This document shows, in pieces, positions 1-12,078 of a DNA stretch of 64,000 bases (its first letter is position 1; every line of letters begins with the position of its first letter). A program made the translations under genes and the position numbers. Source of the stretch: Straminergon stramineum (lineage: Eukaryota > Streptophyta > Bryopsida > Hypnales > Calliergonaceae); assembly GCA_963920665.1 (NCBI GenBank), contig OY987273.1, positions 15,812,501-15,876,500 on the forward strand. Direction: 5' to 3'. The notes beneath the pieces are model-generated. The model did not search any database. It saw nothing but the letters and a program-made list of their open reading frames with translations, and had not been told where the DNA came from.

Positions 1-2969
1 TATGATAAATTGACATCTTCCTCAACACTAAAACGTCCGAGACAACATGTGGACGTCTGTTGCACCAACACCAAAACGCAAACCATTACAACAACTCCAA
101 TGTCAATTAATACCTACTGCCACGCGTTCAAAGAACCGCATCTTGTCCTTCATTGGCTGGTCGCCCCACCCATATGCCGGGTGGAGATCCTTTGCAAATG
201 ACTTCACGTCATTTGCAAGATATTCAGTGGCTTTTCCGTAAGGATTGCCACGTCGGTCCACCTTCACTACTTGCTTATCCACCTTTGCAGTGTCCTCCTT
301 CTTCATGGTCCGTTTCACACGATTCGAGGGTGGAGTTGGAGTTGGAGTTCGCTCCTTTTCCAACATCAGTGTGTCGGGATCATTGTCTGAGGACGAAGAT
401 GAATCCCCTTCCTCGTACATTTGCCTGTGCCATGAAGACCATAAAGTCAAACCAAGAACATCTCTGCTGCATAAAGACATACGACATCTTCATCGATGTC
501 TAGAACAATGTCTACATCAACGTCTCATGACAAAGTCGGTGTTGGAATCAGTGTCTACTAGCAAAATTACGTTGAAGTGAGACTCACTTGACAACACCTC
601 AATCAGCTGAATGGACTTCACATGGACTCACGGTGTCATGCTACTATAGGCAAGCATTCTCTAAGAAAAGCTGAAATTGGAAACAAAGGGACAAAATGAA
701 AGCACAAACTTGGATTTTGAGGGATCATCCGAGTCATCGCTGGAACCCTCATACTCCACTTCATCTTCCGGGTCAGACTCCTCCACCTCCTCTTGTGCCA
801 TGCGCGCTCGGCGCTTCTTCAATGGTGGACTCCTCGCAGCAGCCTTCCCCTTCCCCTTCTCTTGTTGGCGGCTTGTCACTTGCCACTTGTCATTGCCATT
901 CTTGGAGCGCTTCTCCGGGGACGAAAGATTCTAAACCACTTGACGTGGCCTAGCATCTGATGAAATTCCACGGCCACGTTGTGACTCTAGTCCACACTTC
1001 ATTGGCAATTTCGAATGATTTGGTGCCATTCTTGGTTTTGATGAAGGCCACTTCACAAAATCTTCACCTGCTACCTGGAACAAACATGCCAGGAAAAACA
1101 CCAAACGGGATCATTGTGACACTTCCTAAACATCACCTATGGCACCCGAAGCTAAACATGCAGCACTTCACATGATTGAGACGTCTATTACAACATCAGT
1201 CTCAACATCTAGACATCGTTCTAGGGTTCATTCACGTGACCTTCATATATTTGAAGATATCGAAAAGGATTTCAGTTCAAAAACTCGTAGAGACAAGGCA
1301 ACAAGAAGACGAAAAAAAGCTCACAAATGGAAAAGTCAATCTCAGCTCTAGCTCCAGTCAAGAGGGTGTCGACAGGGCAGCAGGATCAGCACTCGGACCA
1401 ATGTCCAGAACAACGTTGAGACATCCGAGAGGACGTTGAAGACAATACTCTGCGGTCGTGACCAACCTCGAGGGTTGGATTTCCACCATCACCCAGGCGT
1501 CCCCAAAAATCACTGTAAAACTGGATTTGATGAGGAAAAACACTCGCGGAGACAAGGCAACAAGAAGACGAAGAGAAGTTCACAAATGACGATGTCAATC
1601 TTAGCTCCAGCTCCAGTCAAGAGTTGTTGTGGACTAAAACTGGAGGGTAAGAAAAACACTCGCGGAGACAAGGCAACAAGAAGACGAAAAAAAGTTCACA
1701 AATGAAAACAAAAATCTCAGCACCAACTCCAGTCAAGAGGGTGTCGACAGGGTTTAGGGTTACCGCTCCGACCAATGTCCACAACAGCGTTTAGACATCA
1801 GTTCAGACGTCTAAGACAACAGTTGACGGTCGTGACCAACCTTGAGGGTTGGATTTCCACCATCACCCAAGCGTCCCCAAAAATCACTGTAAAACTGGAT
1901 TTGATGAGGAAAACACTCGCGGAAGACAAGGCAACAAGAAAAATTACACACCTCCCGCCGTGACGCTCACACCCTTGTGCTCCTCCCAGCGACCTTCACA
2001 CCCTTGCCGCGACCCACGGTATGCAACCCGCAACCTCGATCACTCCACCACAATGTGGAAACTACGCTGCCTCGCCCATCACCCAAGGCTCTTCCGAATT
2101 GCAAAGCTAGACAAAATTCGAGAACACAGAAGCAACAAGCAAGCACACTACGAAAAAAGAGAAAACACTATGGTGTTGCTAAAGATATCTAAAATGAGTA
2201 TTGTAAAACGCTAATGGATGGGGATGGATGAACGCCAAGCCACCAAAGGAGATGAACATCATAATTACCAATTGCACCCACCGTGATTGATGCCCATCAA
2301 GTAAAAAATTCAAATTCCGCCGTCGCGTGGGAGGGACCGACAGCGGCGGAGGTGTAGGTAGGCTGCGGGAGCGGAAGGGAGCCGGCTGTGGGAGCGACCG
2401 GCGCTGTGAACACCTCGCACCGGCGGGAGGCGCTGCGCACACCAGTGGGAGGGCTGCGGCAAGAGGGTTGAGCATCGGCGGCCAAGGCGCAAGGCCCACC
2501 GGGCCTTACTCCCCTAAAAGCATGGATGTCCAAGAACAAGGCCAAGGCGCCAAACCCTAAAACCTCACCTGTCCCTCTCGTGATCCCTATGCATTCTCTC
2601 CTCAGGCAATCACTCTCAACCTCTGTCTAAAACCCCAACGCCATAGTGTCCAAACAGTGAAGGTGTGTGGTAAAGAGAGTTGGTTACCTTCTTCTTCTTC
2701 GGAATTCGTTGCAGGGGTGTTGCAATTTCATTGACCAACTCACTTGGATTGTGTAGGCGGCTACTTCTACGGAGTTTTTGGGTGGATGCAGTGGGCGCCT
2801 CAACTGCCTCCATTGTTGAGGTGAGTGATGCGGCCACAACCCCCTCCAAAAAGTTCTTGAAAATGCTGAGACCTGCATTATCCCTGTCAAGATCATGATC
2901 TCCTTCTACTAAAGCTCCTTCTCCACTTGGAAACGCAAGACAACTATGCGCACCTGAGTGAAGTGTCAT
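1..2969 (-). CDS. ORF1/TNPA-like accessory gene of E2-L, 5' part only
   Basis: Mirror copy of the gene at 24093-28645. Exons visible here on the minus strand are about 2969-2688, 1074-710 and 424-114; later exons lie beyond the window start. The encoded segments are a Ser/Lys-rich N-terminus, a basic stretch (KKRRAR) followed by an acidic Glu/Asp/Ser stretch, and a segment with YGWGDQPMKDK. The second exon carries the same in-frame TAG as the right copy (reverse complement at about 931-933). Like other CACTA ORF1 products it probably binds subterminal repeats and assists the transposase; this role is inferred from family and position. Splice sites agree with GT-AG. Confidence 0.6.
1302..1945. 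repeat. Internal direct repeats in the long ORF1 intron, left copy
   Basis: A block starting around CAAGGCAACAAGAAGACG recurs at spacings of about 258, 116 and 255 bp. Two units are nearly full length; the middle one lacks the segment containing the CCAACCT..GGGTTGGATT inverted motif. The blocks contain the element's GATGTCT/AGACATC-type motifs. They lie in the intron between the first and second ORF1 exons. The mirror copy is at about 25135-25779. Confidence 0.75.
2300..2565. other. GC-rich island in ORF1 intron with a telo-box, left copy
   Basis: About 260 bp of strongly GC-rich sequence in an AT-rich element, ending in AAACCCTAA (2552-2560), the plant telo-box motif found in many promoters. 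It has open frames on both strands, none recognised. It may be a captured host-gene fragment or an internal promoter. The mirror copy is at about 24497-24762. Confidence 0.45.
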
Positions 2970-5434
2970 GTTGCACACAAAAAATTGCTCTCAATTCCAA
3001 AGCTAAAGTTCTGAACAGTCTGCAAAAGATGCGTTAGGGTTCTAGGCGACAGGCAAAAGCAGGCGTCCACCTTTTTAGGGTTCCGTAGTCACGATTGTTG
3101 ATTGTCGCTAGAATGAAGATCTGTGGCATCACGATGTTGTATACAACATCATAACGTCCATTCCAATGTCTTGTAAGACATCTAAGAGCCCCAGGTGGCA
3201 CGCCTTTTTAAACCATTTTTGTCAAAATAGATGACAACAACAGTAGTATAATATAATTTAAAAATCTTGGAGGCTTGTCCATGTTTCCATATTTTTTTTT
3301 ATGAGGATGCTTGGAGGCCTACACATGTTTGCACATTTTTTTGGATTTTATGAGGATGCTTAGAGGCCTACACATGTTTGCACATTTTTGTTGATTTTAT
3401 GAGGATGCTTGGAGGCCTACACATGTTTGCACATTTTTGTTGATTTTATGAGGATGCTTGGAGGCCTACACATGTTTGCACATTTTTGTTGATTTTATGA
3501 GGATGCTTGGAGGCCTACACATGTTTGCACATTTGAGTTTTTAATAGGCGGCTTGGAGGCTTGCAAATTTTTTTCATGAGATTACTTGAAAACAGTAGAG
3601 ACATTTCAGATGTTACGCATGTTTCCATATTTTTAGTTCAAATGAACATTGTCAATTTGGACACTTTCAATCAATCTGAGATGTGTTAGTTCGGACATTT
3701 TTGGTCCATTCTTTGTCATTTTAGACATTTGTTTTTGAATGTGGACATAATTAGTGTATGTGGACCTATGAATTTGGACCCTTTTATCTTCTTTTGTTAT
3801 TTCCTAAGACGGATTTGGGATACTACAGATGTGCTCATGTTTGTTTTCTTTAGTGGGATGGATGTTCCTCCTTTTGGGGTTATTGAATGCTTGGAGGCCT
3901 ACACATGTTTTCATATTTTTTTGGATTTGGGTGCAAAAGATGTCTCCATTTCTTTTCTAAGTGGGCTTTAAGGGCCTACAAATTTTTTCCTAAAGGGGCA
4001 TTAGGAAATTGAAAGCATTTACAGCGCCGGAGATGCTTCCATATTTTCTATTGAAATGAACATGATCAATATAGACACTCTCTGTCAATTAAGACATGTT
4101 ACTTACAACCTCTTGGGTCAGTTTAGGGTCATTTTAGACATGTTCCCGTCGATGCAGACCTCATTACTAAATTGTGTCCTAGCAATGTGGACATTGGTCA
4201 TTGCTATTTTTTTTCCTTAGGGGAATTAAAGATGGTGGTTCTATTTTGTTTTTTCATTCATGACTAGAATGAAGACTCTTAAGCTCACCCTTATTTCTTC
4301 CATGACATCATCAATTTCCATCAAGAGAAGGGGGTCTATGTTAATTTGCTTGTGCTTTTAGAATTGAATGACCTTAAGTACATGAAAGTAGTGGACATCC
4401 AGAAGTGCTAGGGGATCTATATATCTTATACCCACAAATATGTTAACAGCTATGTTTTTCGTGCTACACAGAAATGGAAAATAGTCCCGCAAACTCCATC
4501 TATTCTATAATGCTTCATTGGTCTGCTAAACGACACACATCATGGGACTTTTTAGTTGCCTCTAGTGAAGAAGAGATCCTTCTCTTCCCTAGACTAGCAA
4601 TAGCAACAAAAGTTGGCAATCAATATCTGAAGGAATGGGAAGAGAACCACATAGTCAGCATGAATTGAAGCTCCAGGTTTCATAGGTGCAAGTCATCATT
4701 ACATAGAGTAATGTCTAGTCTAATGTTGATGATAGTTTTCAATGTCAAAATTGACTTTTTCCAGATAATTCCTTGTCGATTTGGACAAACTATATCAATT
4801 TCAAGATGGTTAATAGAATTAGACTTGTCCATTCGGACACTATGTTTTTAAAGTGATATGATATGGCATTTATCCCGGATATTTGGTATTTCGTACTATA
4901 CAATTCATGACATGTATGTGTGCAATTTCAAATATGATGTACATCTAGTACAGTGTCAGAGGAGGTAGTCTTTGTATTTGGCTTACAATATAATGAGTGA
5001 AATGAATGTGCTTGTTTAGGGTCTTCATTTGGGAAGTAGTAGTATCATGGATGCACATGCTAGCATGTTTAGAACAAGGATCATGTGTCAAAAAAGAAGT
5101 CTACTTTGACTTTCTAGAGTATAGAAAATTGCTTTGGTAGACCACATCCCATTTGTCCTTCATGTCTATGAAGATGTTTTTTCCTTGTTTTTGGACATAG
5201 TACGTCTTTTACAGTGTCCATGATAGCATTGTGAAGTCAACTATGGTAGGCTTCCGGCAACTATGTGTACAGCAGTTTGCCACTTCCAATGTTCAGTTTT
5301 GTGATGGTTTTGTGCAAAACCAAAGTCTTAACGTGTTGCATGTGTGTCATTGCATCTTGTTGCAGTAGGAGGGCTTCTTCAACTTTCTTCCAAGGCTCTT
5401 AGCCCTATGTGAAGCTAAAGAAGCATATACAACC
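2970..5434. other. Divergent intergenic region of E2 (left copy), no gene
   Basis: This 2.4-kb AT-rich spacer separates the ORF1 start (2969, minus) from the transposase start (5435, plus), so it should hold both promoters. It contains a perfect 18-bp palindrome GATGTTGTATACAACATC at 3133-3150, a 49-bp tandem array at 3301-3535, and many copies of a GGACAT/GACATTT word. Short open frames here are not supported by any motif. The right-copy equivalent is 21628-24092. Confidence 0.6.
3301..3535. repeat. 49-bp tandem repeat, about 5 units (E2 left copy)
   Basis: Units begin with ATGAGGATGC at 3301, 3350, 3399, 3448 and 3497, so the period is exactly 49 bp. Each unit contains GGAGGCCTACACATGTTTGC with a T-run after it; the unit at 3350 has one A for G change. 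A diverged single unit recurs at about 3893-3920, suggesting an older, longer array. Confidence 0.9.
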
Positions 5435-8400
5435 ATGGTGCGTGAAGCCCCGCTACGAGGGGCCCGAATTAGAATCAACCACGATGGTCGAGTTCTCCGC
5501 CACATTCCCGTGTCAAACCTCATCTTTCAAACAGAGTTGAGGGTGGCAAGGGAGATGGATTTGCAGAATTATCGTTGCCCTTGCCGGACCTGTCATGGAG
5601 GGCCACGCCGTGCCATAGACACTATTAGAAAACATCTTTGTGAGAGGGGTCGAGATGACTTCCTTATGAAGTCGATGGTTGGAGGGGACCCTCCAGATGG
5701 TTATCCTCATAATGGCATTTGGGTAGAAGACCAAGCTTATGGTGACGATGTCATTGACAATGACGCAGATATTGAAGGCAACAACATTGGCGTTGCAGAC
5801 AACATCCACGACAATGAAATGGAGGATCACAATGTTGGCTTCGTACCACATGACGAAGACAATGCAATGGATGTTGGACATGATGTTGAACGGCAAGTCT
5901 TAGAGGCTTTTGATCGTGGCGACACATTGCATGCAGCTACCATGGCGTCTGAGCCCATCCTTGAGTCCATAGAGGCGGATGAAGAAGATGATAGAGTGGA
6001 TAATATGGAACGTCTGTACGAGCACACCACCACCCCAGTGTACTTGGATGCAACTTGTAGTATTCTCTCAGCCACCATCATCATCATGAATATGTGTGCA
6101 GTCTTTCATGTGAGTAACAAGTTTGCGGATGAATTGTTGCAGTATTTGTCATCGGACTTGCTACCACAAGGCAATAACATGCCAAGTAGCCATTATGAGG
6201 CTAAGAAGATGATGAAGAAGTTGGGCCTAGAGTACAACAACATCCACGCTTGCCCAAGTGGATGTGTGCTATATGAGGCGGAGCATGCAGAGCTGAGCAC
6301 TTGTCCTAAGTGCACTAAATCACGATGGTTGGAGGGCTCAAATTCCATACCAGCGAGAGTAATTCGGCATTTTCCCTTGATTCCAAGGTTGAGACGCATG
6401 TTTCGATCTTCAGAGTTGGCCCAGATGTTGACCGGTTGGACGAAGCATGTCAGTGAAGATGGCATCATGCGTTTAGTGGTGGATAGCCCCGCTTGGAAGC
6501 ATGTCAATTCAGACACTGTCTTTGCCAACTTTGGTGCTGAAGACAGGAATTTACGTCTGGCATTGGCATTGGATGGCGTGAACCCTTTCAAATTGAGCAA
6601 CACCACTTGGTCTACATGGCCCGTGCTCATATTGATTTATAACTTTGAGCCATGGTTTGTAACTAAGAAGTTCTTTATTTCATTAAGCATTCTCATTTCA
6701 GGGAAACATTCCCCAACTTCGAAGAACTTGGATGTGTTTTTGCGACCACTACTTCGGGAGCTACATGCCCTTTGGCAAGGGGTTGCAGCGCAAGATTTCT
6801 CTAAACCTGCAGGTTCAAGGCAGTTCATCATGCGGGGGTTGTTGTTGTGGACTATATCTGATTTTCTAGCATACGGCCTCATCTCTGGTCTTTGTTGCAA
6901 GGGTTATAGAGGATGTCCAGATTGTGGACCTCAGACAGATTCTAGAATGGCGTGGACGGGTGATGTCCGCGCAGATCGAAGTGTAAGAGGGTCCAAGATT
7001 GTTTATGGTGGCATACGCAGGTATTTACGTCGTAATCATCCATATCGTCGGAATCTTCGATTCAATGGTTGTACAGAGCATCGTGGTAGACCAGCTCGAA
7101 TGACCGGTTCAGACGTCGTCCGATATGCTGCATTGCGGCAATCATATCTGGATTTGGGTGGGAAAGAAGATGGACCAGACGACCCGGTTCGTTTTACTGG
7201 GGTGAAAAGGCTTTCTGCTTTATACGAACTTGACTACTTTCAGGTGAGCATTTTATAGCTTCTATAACTTAGGTTGTACGGTGACGCACTTGTGATGTAA
7301 ATTCCGATGTTGTAGACGCCGTAGGTGTGCACAGTTGTACTCTGTGTCTAACAATGAAGATGTCCACTTCTGCAGCATCTTCTGGAACGGCACATTTTGG
7401 ACGTCATGCACTGTGAGAAGAATTTGTGCGAGAATATAGTGAAGACGCTTCTTGCTATGAACGACAGCCCTGGAAGTCGAGTTGATGCACAAGAGTTGGG
7501 GATTCGCGAAGAAATTTGGCTACAAGATCCACGTCGTCAACAAGATGATTTTTACATGCCCCATGTGCCTTACATCATGACCCCAGAAGAGCGAACGGAA
7601 TTCATGGACATTATATGCAAAATTCGCACCCCAACAAACTACGTGGGGTCCATTCACAAACGATTCCAAGATGGAAGACTTCAGTACATGAAGACACATG
7701 ACTACCACGTGCTTATGCAACAAGTGAGCCACACAATCCCATGGTAGTTGTTATAAGTGAATGCTGTCTACACAACCCACCAATGCAAACGTCTAGAAAA
7801 TCCACCAGTGGGCTCATGATGAGCATGCTTTGTCCATGATACTGTTGTAGTAGACACTGTGCTGGAAGCGTTGTTGTCTGTTACAACACTCAACTGGATA
7901 GACTGTGTCTAATTGCGCTAATTGAATAGACATAGAGCTTGTCCATTTCAGTGAAAACTTTCCTGTTAGACGTCTATGGTTGAAGTGGAAGCCTTCAATT
8001 AGCTGATGTAGGTCACATAATAGGCCACATGTCTTTAATGAAGTAATTTATGTTGCATGCAGATTTTACCGGTGGCAGTCCAAAACATCTTGGACGAGAA
8101 CGTGAGACTGGCTATTATAAAAATTAGCAGAGTCTTCCAACGACTATGTGAAAAAGAAATCAGAGAGGCAGACAAAGATGACGTCATGGATGATGTGATC
8201 ATGACAATATGCTTGTTGGAAAAGGAGTTTCCAACAACTTTTTTGAACATCATGACACATCTTCTAGTACACCTTGTGCAACAATTATTTGTATGTGGAC
8301 CAGTGCATTGTAGATGGATGTATCCTATAGAACGGTACATGAAGACACTCAAAGATTATGTCCGCACGTATGCTCGACTAGAAGGCAGCATAGTAGAAGG

Positions 8401-9751
8401 ATATCACAATGAAGACACTCTTGGCTTTTGCACGGAGTACATAAAAGATTTTCGAGGAACGCAGCACCGGGTATGGGACGTAGAAGAAGACCCCATCATG
8501 AATGATGAGGTCATACGGAGCAAGGCACCAAAGAAGCGCCCCATGTCAGATGAATTACGTTTGTTGGTACATGCATTTGTCATTGACAACGCCACGTGCT
8601 TGGAGTCTTGGTGCGAGTAAGTTGAACAAAGTCAATCATGATGTTCTTGTGTCAATTGTGATGTTGTCTCTGTCCTATCCATGTGTTTGACAAGATACTT
8701 AGCATTGTCGAGGAATGTCTAATGTCTGAATGCTTTTAGGGCATCCTAGATTCCTTTCATCATTGTCTTGCATATTAGTAATTGGAATTTATTACCAATG
8801 CTCTTGGATACAGCGTTAGTTTCAATGCGGGTGTTTCTCACTAAACATATGCCAACTTTTTGCACTTCATATTGGAGATCTTTTTAAAATATGTAGAGGG
8901 TTGATTCCATAAATAGGGAGTACATTGAGGCAAGGAGTCAAAGATGGGAGCAGCGCGAAGAGTTTCGTCGGCGTTCAAGGCGTTCACATCCTCGGAGAAC
9001 TGTCCAGTATCCTCAAGAATTGAGTGACTTCCTCCCTTTCACGCAGTGGTTGACATCTACCGTGAAAGAAGCAGAGCGTTCTGGACGTCATGTTCAGCAA
9101 GATGTGTTGCAGTACTCGCAACCCCCTCAACGAAATGCAACATCACATCGTCAAATGTATTGTCATGGTATGCATCTGCGCGTCCGTAGTGCGGAAGGTG
9201 GTCTTGTTACACAAGATTCATGTGTTGTCGCATCTTTTCACCGGCAATGTCATTGGGGTCTTTTGAACAGGAGGCCTTGTGAAGTTTCACAAGAGTATGT
9301 AGGATACATTGAGGAAATATTGGTTTTAGATTACCGAAATCATTGTGTTACCATCCTGCTTTGCGATTGGGTGCGTGGGGCTCGAGACGCTCGTTTTCCA
9401 AATATTGAACGGGACCGGTACGGCTTTAGTGTGGCAAACTTCAATAACATGGACAGGCAGGTCCATGCCGATTCATTTGCCTTTCCACTTCATTGCCAAC
9501 AAGTGTTTTTCTCAGATGATCGGCATCGACGAGGGTGGAAAGTAGCGTGCCGAACTGTTGTTAGAGGAAGACGTGGAGCAATCCACTTTGATAAAGACAC
9601 TCCAGACATTCTGCAATTGCAAAATGATGGTGACTTTGCTAGCTTGCAGCCAGTGGCAGCTGAATTAGACCCTATTAGACATCCCATGGATGTCGAAGAA
9701 GACGTTAGAGACATCCTTGGAAACAATGTTGTGTCCGACGATGAAGCTTGA
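5435..9751 (+). CDS. CACTA transposase (Tnp2/Transposase_21 type), intact, 4 exons, left copy
   Basis: Cut-and-paste transposase of the CACTA superfamily. Exons are 5435-7243, 7376-7723, 8063-8616 and 8899-9751. All introns are GT-AG and phases match, giving 1187 residues with no stop. The N-terminus has a transposase-associated Cys motif (C48, C50, C53) followed by a long acidic linker. The Tnp2 core covers roughly residues 245-520 with HACPSGC..CPKC, LALALDGVNPF, a TISDFLAYG segment and KGYRGCPDC. Exon 2 opens with HILDVMHCEKN. Exon 3 matches the DUF4218 pattern (LPVAVQNIL, CGPVHCRWMYPIERYMK). Exon 4 matches DUF4216 (CDWVRG..YGFSVANFN..QQVFF). Likely acidic catalytic residues are the Asp in LDGVNPF, the Asp in TISDF and the Glu in MHCEKN (inference). 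The first in-frame ATG was chosen; no upstream coding similarity is visible. The copy at 17311-21627 encodes the same protein. Confidence 0.93.
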
Positions 9752-10927
9752 TTGACATTGTCCCTGGTACACGTAGCATGGGGTCGTCTAACACATAGAC
9801 GTCTGCGCGGACATCATGAGAATACCGTAGACGATATGTATGTCTTACTGCATATTTTAGTGCATGTTTCAGTGCTCCCAAAAAATTCATATGACATTGC
9901 CAATTTGCATTGAAGGTGCCTCATGTGAACCCTCTACGCAATGCACGTCTTTGTAGTTTCCCACATCATCATGCTCCTCCATGCCACTTGTTCTTATAAC
10001 TTTTGTATTAGACTATTAAGAGCACTCATGAACCTTTCCCTATGGAAATTTATAGTTGGAAATCATCTTCCATGGTGAACACCCTAAACATCATAGTAAA
10101 GTTTCATGCTTTAGACACTACATAAGCTAAATTCTTGTAAATTCAATGCACGTCATCTCAGACAAACATACCTTATGTTGAAGTGCACATGTGCAAGACA
10201 ATGAAGACTGCCATGCCCCATTGAATGTCTTAGGGAATGTTCGTATTGCCTTATCCTAATCTCATCATCAACATCCTCTTGTCTCATGTGCCTCAATGTA
10301 AATACCCGAATATTAATAGGAAGATCACCCTCAACGCCAATAGGTCCTCTAAGACATCATTTACAACATTAAACGTCTATGTGGATGTCTTTTGGGACGT
10401 CTTGAAGTTGCTCATGGCATTCCAAAGAAGGCCATCAGAATGGTTGAACTAAGAATTTGTTGACGTGGCAGTGTCTGCCAAGTCAGCATATTGTTTGCCA
10501 CGTCATCTTTGGACCACGTCATCTACCACGTCATCACTTTTTAACATACCCTGCCCAAAAAATGCTACCCAACTCTTTTTTTCAAGCGGGCAGCGTTGTT
10601 ATTTAAAAATATAATAATGTAAATGAAAATGACCCACGGTCAAAGTGGGTCCCCACTGCTAACGTGTCAAATATTGTTTTTTCAAACAACCATTTGAACA
10701 TGATGATGTCAGGCACCATCTCAACGTCAAAGTGGATGCAAATAGCAACACCACCATGTTTTTTCACGCGAATTTCCCTTTTTCATCTCCAACATCCACT
10801 TCAACTCCTAGTAGACGTAGAGATGTACAAGAAGACATGTTGACACCAAGTTGGACATAAAGTGTCCAGGCCTTAGACAGGAGCATGTCAACGCCCGACA
10901 CCAATAAAAACATAATTTCTTCCTGTG
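9752..10927. repeat. Subterminal region of E2, left copy
   Basis: This region carries no gene. It holds repeated TGACGTGGC/CCACGTCA and GACGTCT/GATGTCT words in both orientations (dense at 10340-10530), as expected of subterminal binding sites for a TNPA-like protein. It ends at 10927 in the degenerate terminus TTTCTTCCTGTG. Short frames such as 10237-10452 are not supported. The mirror region is 16135-17310. Confidence 0.65.
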
Positions 10928-12060
10928 TGTATAGTATTTGTCATTGCATTGCTTATTTTGTATTTCTAGGGTACAAATTCTCTTTGACTTATGGATGTAG
11001 TGCTTATAAAAACTCTCATTTCTTTGGAAAACTCCCAATTTAATGAATATGATGTTCTCTTCTTCTTCTACTGGGGACATCTTATCCAACATGATGGTCA
11101 TTCTCTCCTTCCTTGGTGGGGTTTGTTGCATGTGTTGGAAGTTTTCCGGATGGGTCCGAGCCGGATTTGTCATGACTCCCATCCACTCAATCATATCACT
11201 TTGGACTAGTAATCTAGATGTTTGGAAAGCGTCCTTCTTAGTGAGCTGGGTAGTCGGAACAATTGGCAAGGTGGAAACTTACGATGGTACTACATCTCTA
11301 GATACACTCGATTGCCTCATCGGCTCAGATATTGTCTTCCCGCTCCCATGTATGGCATTCAATACCTAATGAGAGAAGGGCATCCCTTGGGCCTTTCAAA
11401 CGTAGCTGTTGTGGAACTGATGAAGTCTGCTTAACCGGAATTCTTGTAACAAAAGGAATTTCTGGAAACTTCATGAAGTCCATGACCTGATGAGGATCAA
11501 TGCACCCCAATAGTTGTCACATCTCCTTTGAAATGGATTCCATCTGGGTTGAAAAGTCAATCAAGATTGTTACTACCTTCGATCCAGAAACATGCCCCTC
11601 CTTAATCAATCAGTCCTAAAAGAGGGCGGTTTTGTTGATGACTTTTGTTGGTCTCACCAACAAGTTGGACAAGTTCTTGACGAGATGCAAAGCCTCCCTC
11701 TCTCTCTACTTCGATGCTACAAGCTCTCCATCTATCCAATTCACCCAGGATTGGAGGTTATCCCATTCCTTCTTTAGGTTCGAGATTTTCTCCTCCTTCC
11801 GTCTTAGCTCATCCGGATTTGGCAGGCGCTTTACTTCGTCCAAGACATTCTCTGGCTCAACATTAAGCTCCTTGTCGATTTCAGTGAAGAGCTCCACCAA
11901 GTTGTCGTGGTATTCCTGCGCCTACAATACCCAATCGATTCCAGTCTTGTAGAATGCTGAAACACTTTCCGTTTGCTTCTTCGGAATAGGCAACTTTCCT
12001 CGTGACACCGAATCAGTGGACTTTCTCCTCCTTTCCTTGTGATCAACCAACTACTCCTCC
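10928..12060 (-). pseudogene. H-family gene, 3' fragment (copy 1, piece 3)
   Basis: Reading the minus strand from 12060 gives degenerate frames that match the second H copy at 47870-48970. Shared stretches include KSTDSVSRGKLPIPKK, NVLDEVKRLPNPDELRRKEEK, HQVMDFMKFPEIPFVTRIPVK and IEWMGVMTNPARTHPENF. The fragment carries at least two internal stops (TAG and TGA). Heptad-like Glu/Lys/Leu spacing suggests a coiled coil. It begins where CACTA element E1 is inserted (12061) and is bounded on the other side by element E2-L. The family is not recognised; it may be a retroelement gag-like or lineage-specific plant protein. Confidence 0.7.
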
Positions 12061-12078
12061 CATTATAAGAAAACAATG
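12061..12078 (+). repeat. Left terminal inverted repeat of E1
   Basis: CATTATAAGAAAACAATG followed by a T-run. It pairs with 33235-33252. The CACTA core has mutated to CATTA. The duplicate at 14720-14737 is part of the repeated contig end. Confidence 0.85.

Larger units (their letters stand above)
1..10927 (-). mobile_element. CACTA (En/Spm) transposon E2, left copy, partial (cut by window start)
   Basis: This is the inverted partner of the complete element at 16135-30243. Base i matches the complement of 27062-i from 2106 to 10927, and of 27081-i below 2087. The shift comes from one extra 19-bp unit in the right copy. I noticed two substitutions (671 versus 26410 and 1824 versus 25257). It carries the Tnp2 transposase on the plus strand and the first three exons of the ORF1 gene on the minus strand; the remaining exons and terminus lie left of the window. 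Identity with the other copy stops exactly at 10927, after a degenerate CACTA-type end (TTTCTTCCTGTG), which marks the element boundary. Strand is given as the reverse of the complete copy. Confidence 0.9.

Noticed and set aside
1739..1770. GGGTTTAGGGTTA as telomeric repeat
   Set aside because: Only one and a half units; better explained as a telo-box-like word in the repeated intron block.
3729..4668. Short open frames of 64-80 codons in the E2 intergenic region
   Set aside because: AT-rich, no motif, no conserved context; expected by chance.
10808..11269. Single 153-codon minus frame as an independent gene
   Set aside because: It is a chimera of the H 3' fragment and the E2 terminus and crosses the element border at 10927.
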